From Leptospira wolbachii serovar Codice str. CDC (GTDB lineage Bacteria > Spirochaetota > Leptospiria > Leptospirales > Leptospiraceae), in assembly GCF_000332515.2 (NCBI RefSeq), contig NZ_AOGZ02000001.1, positions 253,976 to 317,975 on the forward strand: a DNA stretch of 64,000 bases, written 5' to 3'. The notes beneath the pieces are model-generated. The model did not search any database. It had not been told where the DNA came from and worked only from the letters and a program-made list of their open reading frames with translations. Below, piece by piece: positions 9,171 to 18,020 of the stretch (position 1 is its first letter; each line of letters begins with the position of its first letter). Made by a program: the position numbers and the translations under genes.

Positions 9171-9302
9171 AAATTAGAGAAGAATTAAGGATTTAAGGCA
9201 ATCAAGGAGAAATTACACTTTTAAGTAAAATAGTTTAATAAACGAATTTATCTTCCTATTTTTGTTTTCAAGTAAGAAAACTAGATTAAACTCGACCTTA
9301 AG

Positions 9303-10244
9303 GTGAAAGCGAATACTAGAAAATTTGAAGTACTTCGAGTGAGTATTCTCTCTCATTGCAGTTTTGCCTGTGTTTATTGCGCACCGAAAAACAAACCAGA
9401 TCTTACGAACTTCTATCCAAAAATTCATTACCTAAGTCCTGAACTATTAGAATCCAAAATCAAAACTCTTACATCTCATATCCAACTCAAAGAAGTCCAC
9501 CTAACAGGTGGAGAGCCGACACTTCATAAAGACCTTGTCTTATTAATTCAAAAACTAAAAGAAATTGCAATCAATGAAATTGCCATAACCTCTAACGGAT
9601 TTTTTGAGGATGGACTCATCCAGAAAATGAAACAGGCAGGACTCACAAGGATGAACTTCTCTCTAGATAGTTTTTCGCAAGGAGGTTTTGAAAAACTGAG
9701 TGACCGCAAACTACCCATTGAACGGTTGTTACAACGAATTTTAGAAGCAAAAACATTCGGCTTGGATGTCAAAGTCAATTGCACAGTTTTAAAAGGTTAT
9801 AATGAATTGGAAATTCTTGATCTCTTACAATGGTCGGGGGAAAATGGAATTCCCATTCGGTTTTTAGAGTTTATGAAAATGGGCCCCCTGCAAGAAGAAC
9901 ATTCCGATTGTTTTTATTCCGCAGAAGAAATTCGAAGCACCATCCAAAAAAAATACAATTTCCAAGCTTATCCTACAGCGCCGGACTCTACTGCCACCTA
10001 TCATATAACAGACGAAGGTTTTATTTTTGGAATTATTGCCAATCATACCGAGCCATTTTGCGAAGGTTGCAATCGATTACGCATGGATTCTCTTGGTAGG
10101 ATTTATGGATGTTTGAGTGACCAGACCTCCTTTGACCTTCCTTCGGATCCTTCTGCAGTACCTTTTGTTTTGCAGCAGGCGATGGATACAAAAAAAATGC
10201 AATTTACTGGCTCTGAACTTTCTATGAAATTTATTGGAGGATAA
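9303..10244 (+). CDS. moaA: GTP 3',8-cyclase, radical SAM
   Basis: A 313-residue radical SAM enzyme that makes the first Moco intermediate from GTP together with MoaC. The SAM-cluster motif CSFACVYC sits near residue 20, LTGGEPTL near residue 63, and the second [4Fe-4S] site is FCEGCNRLRMDSLGRIYGC near residue 255. The normal C-terminal GG ends the protein. The start appears to be a GTG; no ATG is available before the radical SAM motif, and upstream in-frame sequence ends in a stop. It is followed without a gap by moaD. Confidence 0.92.
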   Translation: MKANTRKFEVLRVSILSHCSFACVYCAPKNKPDLTNFYPKIHYLSPELLESKIKTLTSHIQLKEVHLTGGEPTLHKDLVLLIQKLKEIAINEIAITSNGFFEDGLIQKMKQAGLTRMNFSLDSFSQGGFEKLSDRKLPIERLLQRILEAKTFGLDVKVNCTVLKGYNELEILDLLQWSGENGIPIRFLEFMKMGPLQEEHSDCFYSAEEIRSTIQKKYNFQAYPTAPDSTATYHITDEGFIFGIIANHTEPFCEGCNRLRMDSLGRIYGCLSDQTSFDLPSDPSAVPFVLQQAMDTKKMQFTGSELSMKFIGG

Positions 10245-10487
10245 ATGAAAATCCTGTTGTTATCGTTTGCTGCCCTCAAAGATTATTTTCCATCCAAACA
10301 AGAACTCAGTTTTGATGGAACCAAATCAGTTTCGGAATTAAAATCCTATCTTAGCAATTTAAACCCAGATGCTACGAACTTAATCAAAATCAGCCGCATC
10401 TCCATCAACCAAATCATTGCCAAAGATTCAGATTCTATTGTCGATGGTGCAGTCGTGGCAATCCTTCCTCCATCAAGCGGTGGTTAA
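10245..10487 (+). CDS. moaD: Molybdopterin synthase sulfur carrier subunit
   Basis: An 80-residue ubiquitin-like protein ending in PPSSGG; the terminal Gly-Gly is the site of adenylation and thiocarboxylation. The ATG follows the moaA stop directly, with GGAGG inside the end of moaA acting as the ribosome site. It should be activated by the MoeB-rhodanese protein encoded nearby and donate sulfur to the MoaE active site. moaE again begins directly after its stop. Confidence 0.92.
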   Translation: MKILLLSFAALKDYFPSKQELSFDGTKSVSELKSYLSNLNPDATNLIKISRISINQIIAKDSDSIVDGAVVAILPPSSGG

Positions 10488-10931
10488 ATGGAAACTAATA
10501 CAGAATTCAAACACATTACCGAGAACAAATTAGGACTTCCCACGGAATTCCCTCCACTTCCCAGTATGGGAGGATACGTTCTTTTTGCAGGGATCGTACG
10601 AGACGTTAATGACGGAAGGTCCGTTACCCATTTAGAGTATGAAGCCTATTCTGAAATGGCAAACCAAATGATCGCCGACATAATCAGTGATACGTTAAAA
10701 AAATGGGACTTACAATATGCCGAATGTATCCACAGACTTGGAAAACTCATGTTAGGTGAAGTAGCGGTGATTGTTAACACTGGCGCCATCCATAGAGACG
10801 AAGCATACAAAGCAAACCGGTATATCATTGATCGAGTCAAACACGAAGTTCCTATTTGGAAAAAGGAATATTATGTGGATGGAAGTTCCGAATGGTCACA
10901 AGGCTGCGTGGATGATACCCACAATCACTGA
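10488..10931 (+). CDS. moaE: Molybdopterin synthase catalytic subunit
   Basis: A 147-residue MoaE that converts cyclic pyranopterin monophosphate to molybdopterin with MoaD. The blocks GAIVRD-like AGIVRDVNDG, LEYEAYSEMA, the HRLGKLMLGE segment and VPIWKKEYYVDGSSEW, which contains the catalytic lysines, are visible. The start follows the moaD stop without a gap. The last 20 bases overlap the start of mobA. Confidence 0.92.
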   Translation: METNTEFKHITENKLGLPTEFPPLPSMGGYVLFAGIVRDVNDGRSVTHLEYEAYSEMANQMIADIISDTLKKWDLQYAECIHRLGKLMLGEVAVIVNTGAIHRDEAYKANRYIIDRVKHEVPIWKKEYYVDGSSEWSQGCVDDTHNH

Positions 10932-11532
10932 TCCAATTTTTGTTCTTCTTGCCGGTGGACAAAGTGTACGAATGGGAGAAGACAAAGGATTTGTACCGAT
11001 CACTCCGAATTCGCATTTTCTTGGTCACATCTTAGAAAAACTGAACCGCTTGAGCAATTCCATCTATGTTTCGCTTCGAAACGATCAAGTAGATTCTTAT
11101 TCTAAGTATGTACAAAAAACCTCACTTATTTTAGATCAGGAAATTCCCATAGAAGGACCCCTAAAAGGAATTCTATCTGCCTATTTATATTTAAAAGAAA
11201 ACAACCTGTTGAAAGATTTTATCTTTGTATTACCGATCGATATTCCCTATATCGAAGAAAGAACCATCAAAAGATTGTTAGATACACTCCAAGAACAACG
11301 AGAACCAGTATCCGGAATCTATTATGAGTCAAAATCAGGTTTAGAACCATTATGTGGAATTTATACAACTAAGACGTTATCTCGGTGGATAGAATCTTTA
11401 TCCATTCCAGGCGAACATGAATTTTCATTGCAGAAACGAATTAAAAATCTAGAACCAAAACCTGTTTTTCTAAAACTTCCTTCTGAGGAAGAATTCAGTT
11501 TTAGAAATATAAACTCTAAAAATGAATTATAA
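10912..11532 (+). CDS. mobA: Molybdenum cofactor guanylyltransferase, MobA-like
   Basis: A 206-residue nucleotidyltransferase. The signature VLLAGGQSVRMGEDKGF near residue 12 is the nucleotide-binding loop of MobA/GlmU-like enzymes, and LPIDIPYI is the metal-binding block. The ATG at 10912 overlaps the end of moaE by 20 bases and places the signature at the usual distance; upstream in-frame codons translate moaE sequence in another frame. MobA attaches GMP to Moco to form the bis-MGD cofactor expected for the DMSO-reductase-family enzyme at 5941-8097. Confidence 0.85.
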   Translation: MIPTITDPIFVLLAGGQSVRMGEDKGFVPITPNSHFLGHILEKLNRLSNSIYVSLRNDQVDSYSKYVQKTSLILDQEIPIEGPLKGILSAYLYLKENNLLKDFIFVLPIDIPYIEERTIKRLLDTLQEQREPVSGIYYESKSGLEPLCGIYTTKTLSRWIESLSIPGEHEFSLQKRIKNLEPKPVFLKLPSEEEFSFRNINSKNEL

Positions 11533-11544
11533 AGGAATCAATCT

Positions 11545-12135
11545 ATGAATTTTTTCAAAAGAAAAAAGAACTGGATCTTCGATATGGATGGCACCTTAAC
11601 CATCGCCAAACATGACTTTGACGCCATAAAACGAGAATTAGACATTCCTTTGGATACGGACATACTCACTTCTCTATCCAAACTTCCAACAGAAGAAGCA
11701 AAAAAGAAACATATCCAATTAGATTTAATTGAATTAGAAATTGCGAGGTTGTCTATCCCATCTCCAGGAAGTTCTGAATTATTAAAGGAACTCAAAACAC
11801 AAACATACAATCTGGGTATCCTAACTAGGAATAGTTTCCCTAATTCCATTGAAACCTTAAAGGCAGCAGGTTTAATTGATTACTTTCATTCAGATTTTAT
11901 TTTTTGTCGGGAACGTGCCTTGCCCAAACCAAATCCTGAAGGGATCTATCGATTGATGGATCTTTGGAACGCAAACCCAATCGATACGGTTATGATTGGT
12001 GATTATGTTTTTGATTTAGATGCGGGAACTGCTGCCGGTGTAGAAACCATCTATCTTGACCCAGAAGGAAAATTTCCGTTTAAAGATTCGGCAACACACT
12101 GCATTAGAAACTTAGGCGAAATCCTAAACCTATAA
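11545..12135 (+). CDS. HAD-family phosphatase
   Basis: A 196-residue HAD subfamily I hydrolase. Motif I is DMDGTLT near residue 11, motif II is the ILTRNS segment, motif III is KPNPEG and motif IV is IGDYVFDLDAG. It resembles phosphoglycolate phosphatase or beta-phosphoglucomutase-type enzymes; the substrate is unknown. It starts twelve bases after mobA and probably belongs to the moaA operon. A direct role in cofactor synthesis is not shown. Confidence 0.85.
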   Translation: MNFFKRKKNWIFDMDGTLTIAKHDFDAIKRELDIPLDTDILTSLSKLPTEEAKKKHIQLDLIELEIARLSIPSPGSSELLKELKTQTYNLGILTRNSFPNSIETLKAAGLIDYFHSDFIFCRERALPKPNPEGIYRLMDLWNANPIDTVMIGDYVFDLDAGTAAGVETIYLDPEGKFPFKDSATHCIRNLGEILNL

Positions 12136-12153
12136 AACGAATAAACCAAAAGC

Positions 12154-12176
12154 CTATTCTAGTAGAATTAGAATAG
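12154..12176 (+). terminator. Stem-loop after the Moco operon
   Basis: Arms CTATTCTA and TAGAATAG surround a 7-base loop 18 bases after the HAD gene stop. No T-run follows, so it is only a possible terminator or mRNA 3'-end stabiliser. The remaining gap to the next gene is AT-rich with no further feature that I can see. Confidence 0.4.
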
Positions 12177-12333
12177 TAGCGTTATCCATGAATGAATTAG
12201 TTTGATAACATAATTTCATGACAATTTAGATACTTTTATATATTCTAATGTTGTGAATGTTGAAATATTCTGAAATTTTAAAATAAAACAAAAAAGTGAA
12301 TAATTTTTTTCCTTCAATTGTTAATTGGGTTAG

Positions 12334-13542
12334 ATGCGCTTTTCTAATTTTATTTCGTTTTTTATTTTTTCACTTTTTCTACTCTCGTGTAACGGTCAGT
12401 CTACCAAAAAGGACATGTCTGCGCTTGCCCTTTTGGGTTCCCTCGGAGGTCCAGGAGCTCCGGCCGACCCAACTCTTGAAGATAAATTTCAATCGGTTCA
12501 CTCAACTACATATTACCGAAAAGATGGAAACTTTCAATTCCAAGACATTGTGATTGAGTATAAATTGAAAACTTCGAAAGAAAACTCTGAAACGATCGAA
12601 GCATACATGGGAAACCCAAATGATATCTCATACAATTCCAAAACAGGCGTAGTTTCAGGCCAGATCACACAAATGGAGGACACATTCCAAACCAACTCCG
12701 TTGTTTTCTCTTATTCTGATTACACAAAAATATTCAAATTCATTCTAACTTTTAAAAAGAATGGAAAAATTATATCCGTTCGGGAAATCACATCCACGCC
12801 ACCAAACGCTCCGGCCATCCCACCAAATGCCATCACTTTACCAACCATAAGTTATGAAACCAAACGTTCTGTCTCTTATAGTGGTGGAATTCCCACAGAA
12901 TACCAATTTATCTATGTTAAATTCCAAGCCGGTTCCGATCTATCCGCTTTTAAAAGGTTAGATGCCTATATGGGTAGACCAAATATAATTACCATGGCCG
13001 CTGATAATTATAATGTCCTCAATTATATCAAAGTTAGTATTTATGATAAATATGCTGGCTATTTTTTATTTATCACCCCTGAAGTAAACGCCTCCTATAA
13101 AATCATAGTAGTGGGTTCGACCGACGATGCAAAAGGAAATCGAAGTGTAGACACGGTTCCACCACCACCGCCCGCATCGCCTTGTGCTGGAAGTGTGACT
13201 GCACCTGCTACCATTGGGAATTGTGCAACACATTGTTTGGTTGTCGATTTGGTTGGCAATCAAATGGAATATATAGCAAAAACATCGGTAGGAACTAATA
13301 CAGAAGAATATTTATATTTAGATAGCACCAGTTCCACAGTAGGTGGCACAACTGGACCTGCGGGTTTCTCTTACATCGAACATTTTTCTCCCATTGGTAT
13401 GAGTACCTACCAAACCGATCCAAGATCATTTGATGTAACTACTTATAACAATGCGTGTGTTGTTTTGTCATCCTATCTTGTCCAGGAAGGACCAGGAGGA
13501 TTCAGAGATACCTATTTAACCAGTAAAGTAATAGTCCCTTGA
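12334..13542 (+). CDS. Lipoprotein of unknown function
   Basis: A 402-residue protein beginning with a hydrophobic signal (FISFFIFSLFLLSC) that ends in a lipobox, Cys at about residue 19, so a lipidated envelope protein is expected. The mature part begins with a Gly/Pro/Ala linker (LGGPGAPADP). A proline-rich stretch (PPPPPAS) lies near residue 280, and a C-terminal region with several cysteines follows. There is no recognisable enzymatic domain. It stands alone on the plus strand, followed by convergent genes. Confidence 0.75.
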   Translation: MRFSNFISFFIFSLFLLSCNGQSTKKDMSALALLGSLGGPGAPADPTLEDKFQSVHSTTYYRKDGNFQFQDIVIEYKLKTSKENSETIEAYMGNPNDISYNSKTGVVSGQITQMEDTFQTNSVVFSYSDYTKIFKFILTFKKNGKIISVREITSTPPNAPAIPPNAITLPTISYETKRSVSYSGGIPTEYQFIYVKFQAGSDLSAFKRLDAYMGRPNIITMAADNYNVLNYIKVSIYDKYAGYFLFITPEVNASYKIIVVGSTDDAKGNRSVDTVPPPPPASPCAGSVTAPATIGNCATHCLVVDLVGNQMEYIAKTSVGTNTEEYLYLDSTSSTVGGTTGPAGFSYIEHFSPIGMSTYQTDPRSFDVTTYNNACVVLSSYLVQEGPGGFRDTYLTSKVIVP

Positions 13543-13574
13543 ACAGAGAATTGATTCTAAAAGAAAATAATTCC

Positions 13575-14516
13575 TTAAATTTGAATGGGATTTTCATTCA
13601 GAATGGGAAATCGGATATTAAAATTCGTCCCGTTAGTTTTAACAATTTCGATAGTCCCCCGCAATTGTTTCACTAGATTTCTAACAAGCGTTAATCCAAT
13701 CCCTTTTCCATCGAATACTTCATCGTCCATTCCTAATCCATTATCTTTCACAACAAGGACAAATTGGTTTTCTAGCCTGCCTAGGCTAACTTCGATTTTC
13801 CCTTGCACACGATTCAAAAAAGCATGACGGAAGGAATTGGAGACTAGTTCGTTAAGTATCAATCCCATAGGAATGGCCCGATCCAAATCCATTTCCAAAC
13901 CTTCTTCAATTAACTCATGTAATTCGATATTGTTTTTTTCGTTCAAATAGGTTACTTTCAAATTACCTAATATAGAATTAAATATAAGATTTAAATCAAC
14001 ATACAATAAATTTGGGGAGCCGTAAATAATTTTGTGAACCGAGGCAATGGCCATAATCCTATTTTGAATTAAACCAAGTGAAGTAGTTAACTTAAGATCA
14101 TTCTCCGATTCGACCTGCATAGCCAAAAGACCGGATATGATTTGCAAATTATTGTTCACCCTATGATGAATTTCTGTGAGCAACTTCGATTTCAACTTTA
14201 AGTCGGACTTAATTTGCCTTTCATGTTCGATTCTTTGACTTTGTTCCTTTTTTACAGAATGAACATACAAATAGATAAGAAAAAACATAGCATAAAGGTC
14301 TTTAAAAAAGCCTTCGTAATCATCGAAATAGTCAATAGAATATCCATGTTCAAATACATTGGAAATACTCACATAACAAGGAATAATTGCCAAAATTAAA
14401 ACAAAAGTCCCTTCTCCACGATAACTAGGGCGACGGATCAAATTTTTGATTATGATAAAAATCGCAACCAAGTAGACGCATAACGAGGAAAGATTTAATA
14501 ATGTTACAAAATTCAT
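13575..14516 (-). CDS. Sensor histidine kinase, HisKA_2 type
   Basis: A 313-residue kinase. Two or three hydrophobic segments occupy residues 1 to about 90. The phosphoacceptor region EIHHRVNNNLQIISGLLAMQ near residue 115 is the HisKA_2 type found in light-response and stress kinases. The ATPase domain shows LNELVSNSFRHAF (N box), DNGLGMDD (G1) and KGIGLTLVRNLV (G2). No receiver gene is adjacent, so the partner is unknown. A small membrane protein gene ends one base before its ATG, so the two are probably cotranslated. Confidence 0.85.
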   Translation of the reverse strand: MNFVTLLNLSSLCVYLVAIFIIIKNLIRRPSYRGEGTFVLILAIIPCYVSISNVFEHGYSIDYFDDYEGFFKDLYAMFFLIYLYVHSVKKEQSQRIEHERQIKSDLKLKSKLLTEIHHRVNNNLQIISGLLAMQVESENDLKLTTSLGLIQNRIMAIASVHKIIYGSPNLLYVDLNLIFNSILGNLKVTYLNEKNNIELHELIEEGLEMDLDRAIPMGLILNELVSNSFRHAFLNRVQGKIEVSLGRLENQFVLVVKDNGLGMDDEVFDGKGIGLTLVRNLVKQLRGTIEIVKTNGTNFNIRFPILNENPIQI

Positions 14517-14517
14517 A

Positions 14518-14784
14518 TCAGCGATCTGACACCAGAATTTCTTTTTTTAAACTCACCAAAAAAAGAAGTGAGGCGATAAAATAGAATGAATGTTCGAGGA
14601 GATTAAAAAAATCATGAAAAAAGAAACCCTCAACAACAGTGAAAACATTGCTCAGCCATACGCATAAAAAACCAAAAATCAAAAAGTAAAATTTGGGAAT
14701 TAACCCCGAGTTTAGTAACCGCAAAGTTATCAATAGCCCTACACTATCAAAAATAAGATTTAGTACTTCACTTATTTGATACAT
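14518..14784 (-). CDS. Small membrane protein coupled to histidine kinase
   Basis: An 88-residue protein with three predicted membrane segments and no polar domain. Its TGA lies one base upstream of the ATG of the histidine kinase, so the pair is almost certainly cotranslated. The two reading frames differ, so this is not simply a kinase interrupted by a stop. It may supply extra membrane helices to the sensor or act as its partner. No known family is recognised. Confidence 0.6.
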   Translation of the reverse strand: MYQISEVLNLIFDSVGLLITLRLLNSGLIPKFYFLIFGFLCVWLSNVFTVVEGFFFHDFFNLLEHSFYFIASLLFLVSLKKEILVSDR

Positions 14785-15071
14785 ATATTACCAAAACCAG
14801 AGTCATCCTGGATTTACCTAGACGATAAACTATAACAGGATTTTGGTTATGGTAAAGTGATAATTTGAAAAAAAATACATAAATTCGCGAAATGAAAAAG
14901 AAATCATTTATCGCTAAAAAATTGATTGATAGGACCCCAACTAATTTCATACAAAAATGGAATGTCTAATTTTCCCTTCCTAACATTTTCTGCCAAAATC
15001 GAGATCATAGGGATTAATCCTTTTGTATTTTTACCAAAACATATTTTGATATCTTTGAACTTAAGACAGCA

Positions 15072-15248
15072 TTGGAGAAAAACAAAAAAGCAAAAGCTAA
15101 GTTTGAAACCTTAAGTCCTTCTCTTCAAAATGAAATCATGAGATATATCGTTCAACTAAAATCGGAAGAAAGTAAAAAAGAAAACGTGGTTCGAGTGATT
15201 CAATATTTATTAGGAAAATCAAAATTCCTCGGCAGAGAAATCGTATAA
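15072..15248 (+). pseudogene. Remnant of a YdeI/OmdA-type (OmpD-associated) protein
   Basis: The frame is open from 15018 to the TAA at 15248. It translates into LEKNKKAKAKFETLSPS and NEIMRYIVQLKSEE, which resembles the C-terminal domain of the YdeI/OmpD-associated family. No ATG precedes this block and the N-terminal half is missing. A TTG at 15072 could start a 58-residue protein, but no ribosome site is apparent. A 5'-truncated relic is the simplest reading; a short functional protein is the alternative. Confidence 0.5.
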
Positions 15249-15278
15249 ATTTTTGATCTTAATCTTCCGAAACTACAT

Positions 15279-16268
15279 TTAATCTAAATCTTTCGATTTC
15301 ATTTTTGCCAGTCGCAAAACGTCTGCTAAAAATTTTCTATGACTAATGATCGACTCTTGCTTCGATTCGCGAGCCGGATTAAAGATACCACGTTTACGAA
15401 ATACTTTCCAAGGATCCAATTGAATGTCGGACCAAGTCCCAATTTCTAATGTTAACGGGAGAAATCTTGAACCATTCGGATTCGATTGGGCCTTTGCTTT
15501 TTGGTATTCATTATACAACCTGTCCCAAAGATCACCATGGGTTGTGTATGTTTCACTTTGTGGACCGAACCGATAAAGAATATGATTGAATTTTGTTGTT
15601 AGATGGTTAGCTATTTTCTGAAACAGTGATTCATCTGCGCACTGCTCATGAGTACCCGCATAAGGCCACCAAACATGGTCTACGGCACCAAAACCTGAAT
15701 GAACATCAATAACCGGAATCATAAAGTTTTCAGCAGGTAACAGATATTCGGTGTAAAAGCGATCCAAAACTTTGGATTCTGCCTGTAAAACATTCCCTCT
15801 GTAATAAGGAAATACATTTGAAATCTTATGTCCGCCGAAAAAGAAAGGGGCCTTCACTGCTTCCACTCCAGAGTTTCTCATCAAGTCGACTCCGCCTGGA
15901 TTCGACCTACGTTTCATTGCTACCCCACCAGGATTTAAGATCGGAATACAGACAATTCCAAGTTCCCCATCTTTAATTTCTCGATATAATTCGGATGTTT
16001 TGCGTGAAAAAAGATCATCTAAAAAATCCAATAGAACTCGGATCCCAATGGTTTCAAGGCCATGAACACCAGCAACAACACCGGCGACATTCCGTTTAAT
16101 TGCTTTCTCCTTTCCAATTTCTAAAACATAAATAGGGAATCGAAATCCTTCTTCCGTTTTTGTGGAAAATCCAAATTGTTTGAATCGAACTAATTTACCA
16201 CCTAACTTAACAATTTTTAAAATTCTGTTTTCATATCGATTAAGACGTTTCATTCCTCTAAGCATCAA
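15279..16268 (-). CDS. Zinc carboxypeptidase, M14 family
   Basis: A 329-residue M14-type metallopeptidase. The zinc ligands H and E are in GVHGLETIG near residue 68, the third ligand in DVHSGFG near residue 190, and the catalytic Glu in LTLEIGTW near residue 275. RSNPGGVDLMRNS corresponds to the substrate-carboxylate-binding Arg/Asn region. No signal peptide is seen, so it may act in the cytoplasm. Several Met codons near the start (16268, 16265, 16253) leave the exact start open. It is monocistronic. Confidence 0.82.
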   Translation of the reverse strand: MMLRGMKRLNRYENRILKIVKLGGKLVRFKQFGFSTKTEEGFRFPIYVLEIGKEKAIKRNVAGVVAGVHGLETIGIRVLLDFLDDLFSRKTSELYREIKDGELGIVCIPILNPGGVAMKRRSNPGGVDLMRNSGVEAVKAPFFFGGHKISNVFPYYRGNVLQAESKVLDRFYTEYLLPAENFMIPVIDVHSGFGAVDHVWWPYAGTHEQCADESLFQKIANHLTTKFNHILYRFGPQSETYTTHGDLWDRLYNEYQKAKAQSNPNGSRFLPLTLEIGTWSDIQLDPWKVFRKRGIFNPARESKQESIISHRKFLADVLRLAKMKSKDLD

Positions 16269-16498
16269 TTGTTAACCTAAGAACCCTCGTTATATCATCA
16301 AAAAATCACGGAACCAAATATGGTAAAGAAGCGACAGAACTCATGATCTCAAATTTAATCTTTTTAGAGAAATTATATTTAATAAATTTATATTACAATT
16401 TGATTACGAAAAATAGGATTATAAAAAAGCAAAAGTAAACGGATACAGAAGGTTTCGATAAAGATCGAAAATATATTCAAATTTTATTTACGAAAGGA

Positions 16499-17476
16499 AT
16501 GAAATACTTTCAAGTTTACCCAATGAGTCAACCTGCACCCAAAAAAAAATCAAAAAATTACAAAGAAGAATCTATCACAACCAATGGCATTAATATCCGA
16601 GTAGGTCTATGGCCCGGAAATAAACAAACAATCGTTTGCTTGCATGGATTGTCAGGAAATTTATACTCAATGAAACCTTTAGCAGTACGATTGAACCGTT
16701 TAGGGTATAGAGTTTTGTCGTATGATTTACGTGGGCGAGGTAAATCGGACAAACCAAAGTCTGGTTATGGATTCCAAAATCATATCAAGGATCTAAGAGG
16801 TATCATTTCTCATTACAAAATCAAAAATCCGATTTTTTTTGCACATTCCTTCGGTTGTATGATTGCGCTTCGTTATGCGATATCCTATCCTGAAGTTGTC
16901 AAGGCTATGATCCTTATGGATGGAGGAGGTCTACTTTCTCTTTCCAAAAGACTTCAAATTCTAAAGGTCCTCCAACAATCCTTCGAGAGATTGGATGTCA
17001 CCTATCCAACGATTTCGGATTATTTGAAACTAGTAAAAAACTCACCCCTAGTGCCTCATTGGACAGAAGATATCGAAGACTATTTCCGACTCGAACTAGA
17101 AAAAACTAAGGACGGATATATTTGCCATATGCCAAAGTTCGTTATGGAAGAGGAATTAAAAGAAATGGGAGGTTCTATGAATCTTTTGATGGTATTCAAA
17201 TACCTGATTGAGAACCCCAAAAGAGTGATTTCGAAGATTAAAGAAAACAAAAATCTAGACTTTGAAAAAATACAAACACCGACTCTCATACTTCGTGCCA
17301 CTGAAATGAATTTATTCCCTAATGATGACTTACTCCCTAAACCATCGTTTGAATCCATGTTAGCAAAAATACAATTCTCAAGCGGAAAGGAAATCAAAAC
17401 AAACCACTACGGAATTCTTTTTGACAAACTAAAGGAAAGAGACACTGCTATCGAAAATTTTTTACACAGATTGTAA
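16499..17476 (+). CDS. Alpha/beta hydrolase
   Basis: A 325-residue alpha/beta-hydrolase-fold protein. LHGLSGN near residue 50 supplies the oxyanion region, YDLRGRGKSDKP the strand-4 block, and AHSFGC the nucleophile elbow with Ser. The Asp/His pair is likely in the LILRATE and TNHYGIL segments. GAAAGGAATG lies just upstream of the first ATG; a second ATG eight codons later is possible. The substrate is unknown; esterase or lipase activity is typical. Confidence 0.82.
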   Translation: MKYFQVYPMSQPAPKKKSKNYKEESITTNGINIRVGLWPGNKQTIVCLHGLSGNLYSMKPLAVRLNRLGYRVLSYDLRGRGKSDKPKSGYGFQNHIKDLRGIISHYKIKNPIFFAHSFGCMIALRYAISYPEVVKAMILMDGGGLLSLSKRLQILKVLQQSFERLDVTYPTISDYLKLVKNSPLVPHWTEDIEDYFRLELEKTKDGYICHMPKFVMEEELKEMGGSMNLLMVFKYLIENPKRVISKIKENKNLDFEKIQTPTLILRATEMNLFPNDDLLPKPSFESMLAKIQFSSGKEIKTNHYGILFDKLKERDTAIENFLHRL

Positions 17477-17524
17477 ATAAAACAGGGAATATCTCTAAAA
17501 CAAAATTCCCTGCCTAGTGAATGG

Positions 17525-17803
17525 CTATGGATGCCCTTTACCCTTACACTTTCCACCCTTTACGGTAGAATCCCAATAACAATCAGGATTTTTCAAACAC
17601 TTGTTACTGTCTGGTTTTTTGGTACAAAATTTATGTACTTTATCTTCCACCTTATCAGGATTTAACGCTGGTTCATTTTCGGCACTTTCTACTTTGCCTT
17701 GCATTTGGCAGGAGAGATCATTTTCCTCACATTCTTCCGCAAATACCGGAGAAACGGAAATCATAAAGACCACGAGTAATTTTAAAATTAAAAATCGATT
17801 CAT
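17525..17803 (-). CDS. Small secreted cysteine-rich protein
   Basis: A 92-residue protein with a signal peptide ending at VFAEE (about residue 22). The mature part holds six cysteines, in CEENDLSC, FCTK, KCLKNPDCYWD and GKCKG. The spacing CLKNPDCYWD...C resembles plexin/PSI-like cystine patterns and suggests disulfide bonding outside the cytoplasm. The function is unknown. It is convergent with the hydrolase gene, 48 bases away. Confidence 0.65.
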   Translation of the reverse strand: MNRFLILKLLVVFMISVSPVFAEECEENDLSCQMQGKVESAENEPALNPDKVEDKVHKFCTKKPDSNKCLKNPDCYWDSTVKGGKCKGKGHP

Positions 17804-17960
17804 ATCTGCTCCTCAAACTTTGTCAATTCCGTAAAGAGCACAAGTATAACAAAGGATAGAATCGACAGGCAATAATTTTTTTACTAATTTTCCAAAACCC
17901 ATACAACATAGAACGACTAGATTTCGCCGATAAACTGGCCAAAGCAATTGCATTGACTGC

Positions 17961-17996
17961 TTCCGTACAATTCCTAACTTATGGTTAGATACGGAA
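17961..17996. promoter_or_regulatory. Nested inverted repeat upstream of tag
   Basis: Outer arms TTCCGTA/TACGGAA enclose an inner pair CTAAC/GTTAG with a 5-base loop. It ends 24 bases before the tag ATG. Without a T-tract and in front of a gene, an operator or a mRNA leader hairpin is more likely than a terminator. Confidence 0.4.
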
Positions 17997-18020
17997 TTGA
18001 ATTAAAAACTTGTTTACCAA

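Noticed and set aside
14518..14784. Small membrane protein as the interrupted front of the histidine kinase
   Set aside because: The two genes are in different frames and the kinase has its own ATG, so a simple nonsense mutation is not the explanation.
17820..17960. Minus-strand frame with protein-like sequence in the gap before tag
   Set aside because: It contains NAIALASLSAKSSRS but no clear start or ribosome site and is short; support is too weak to list it.
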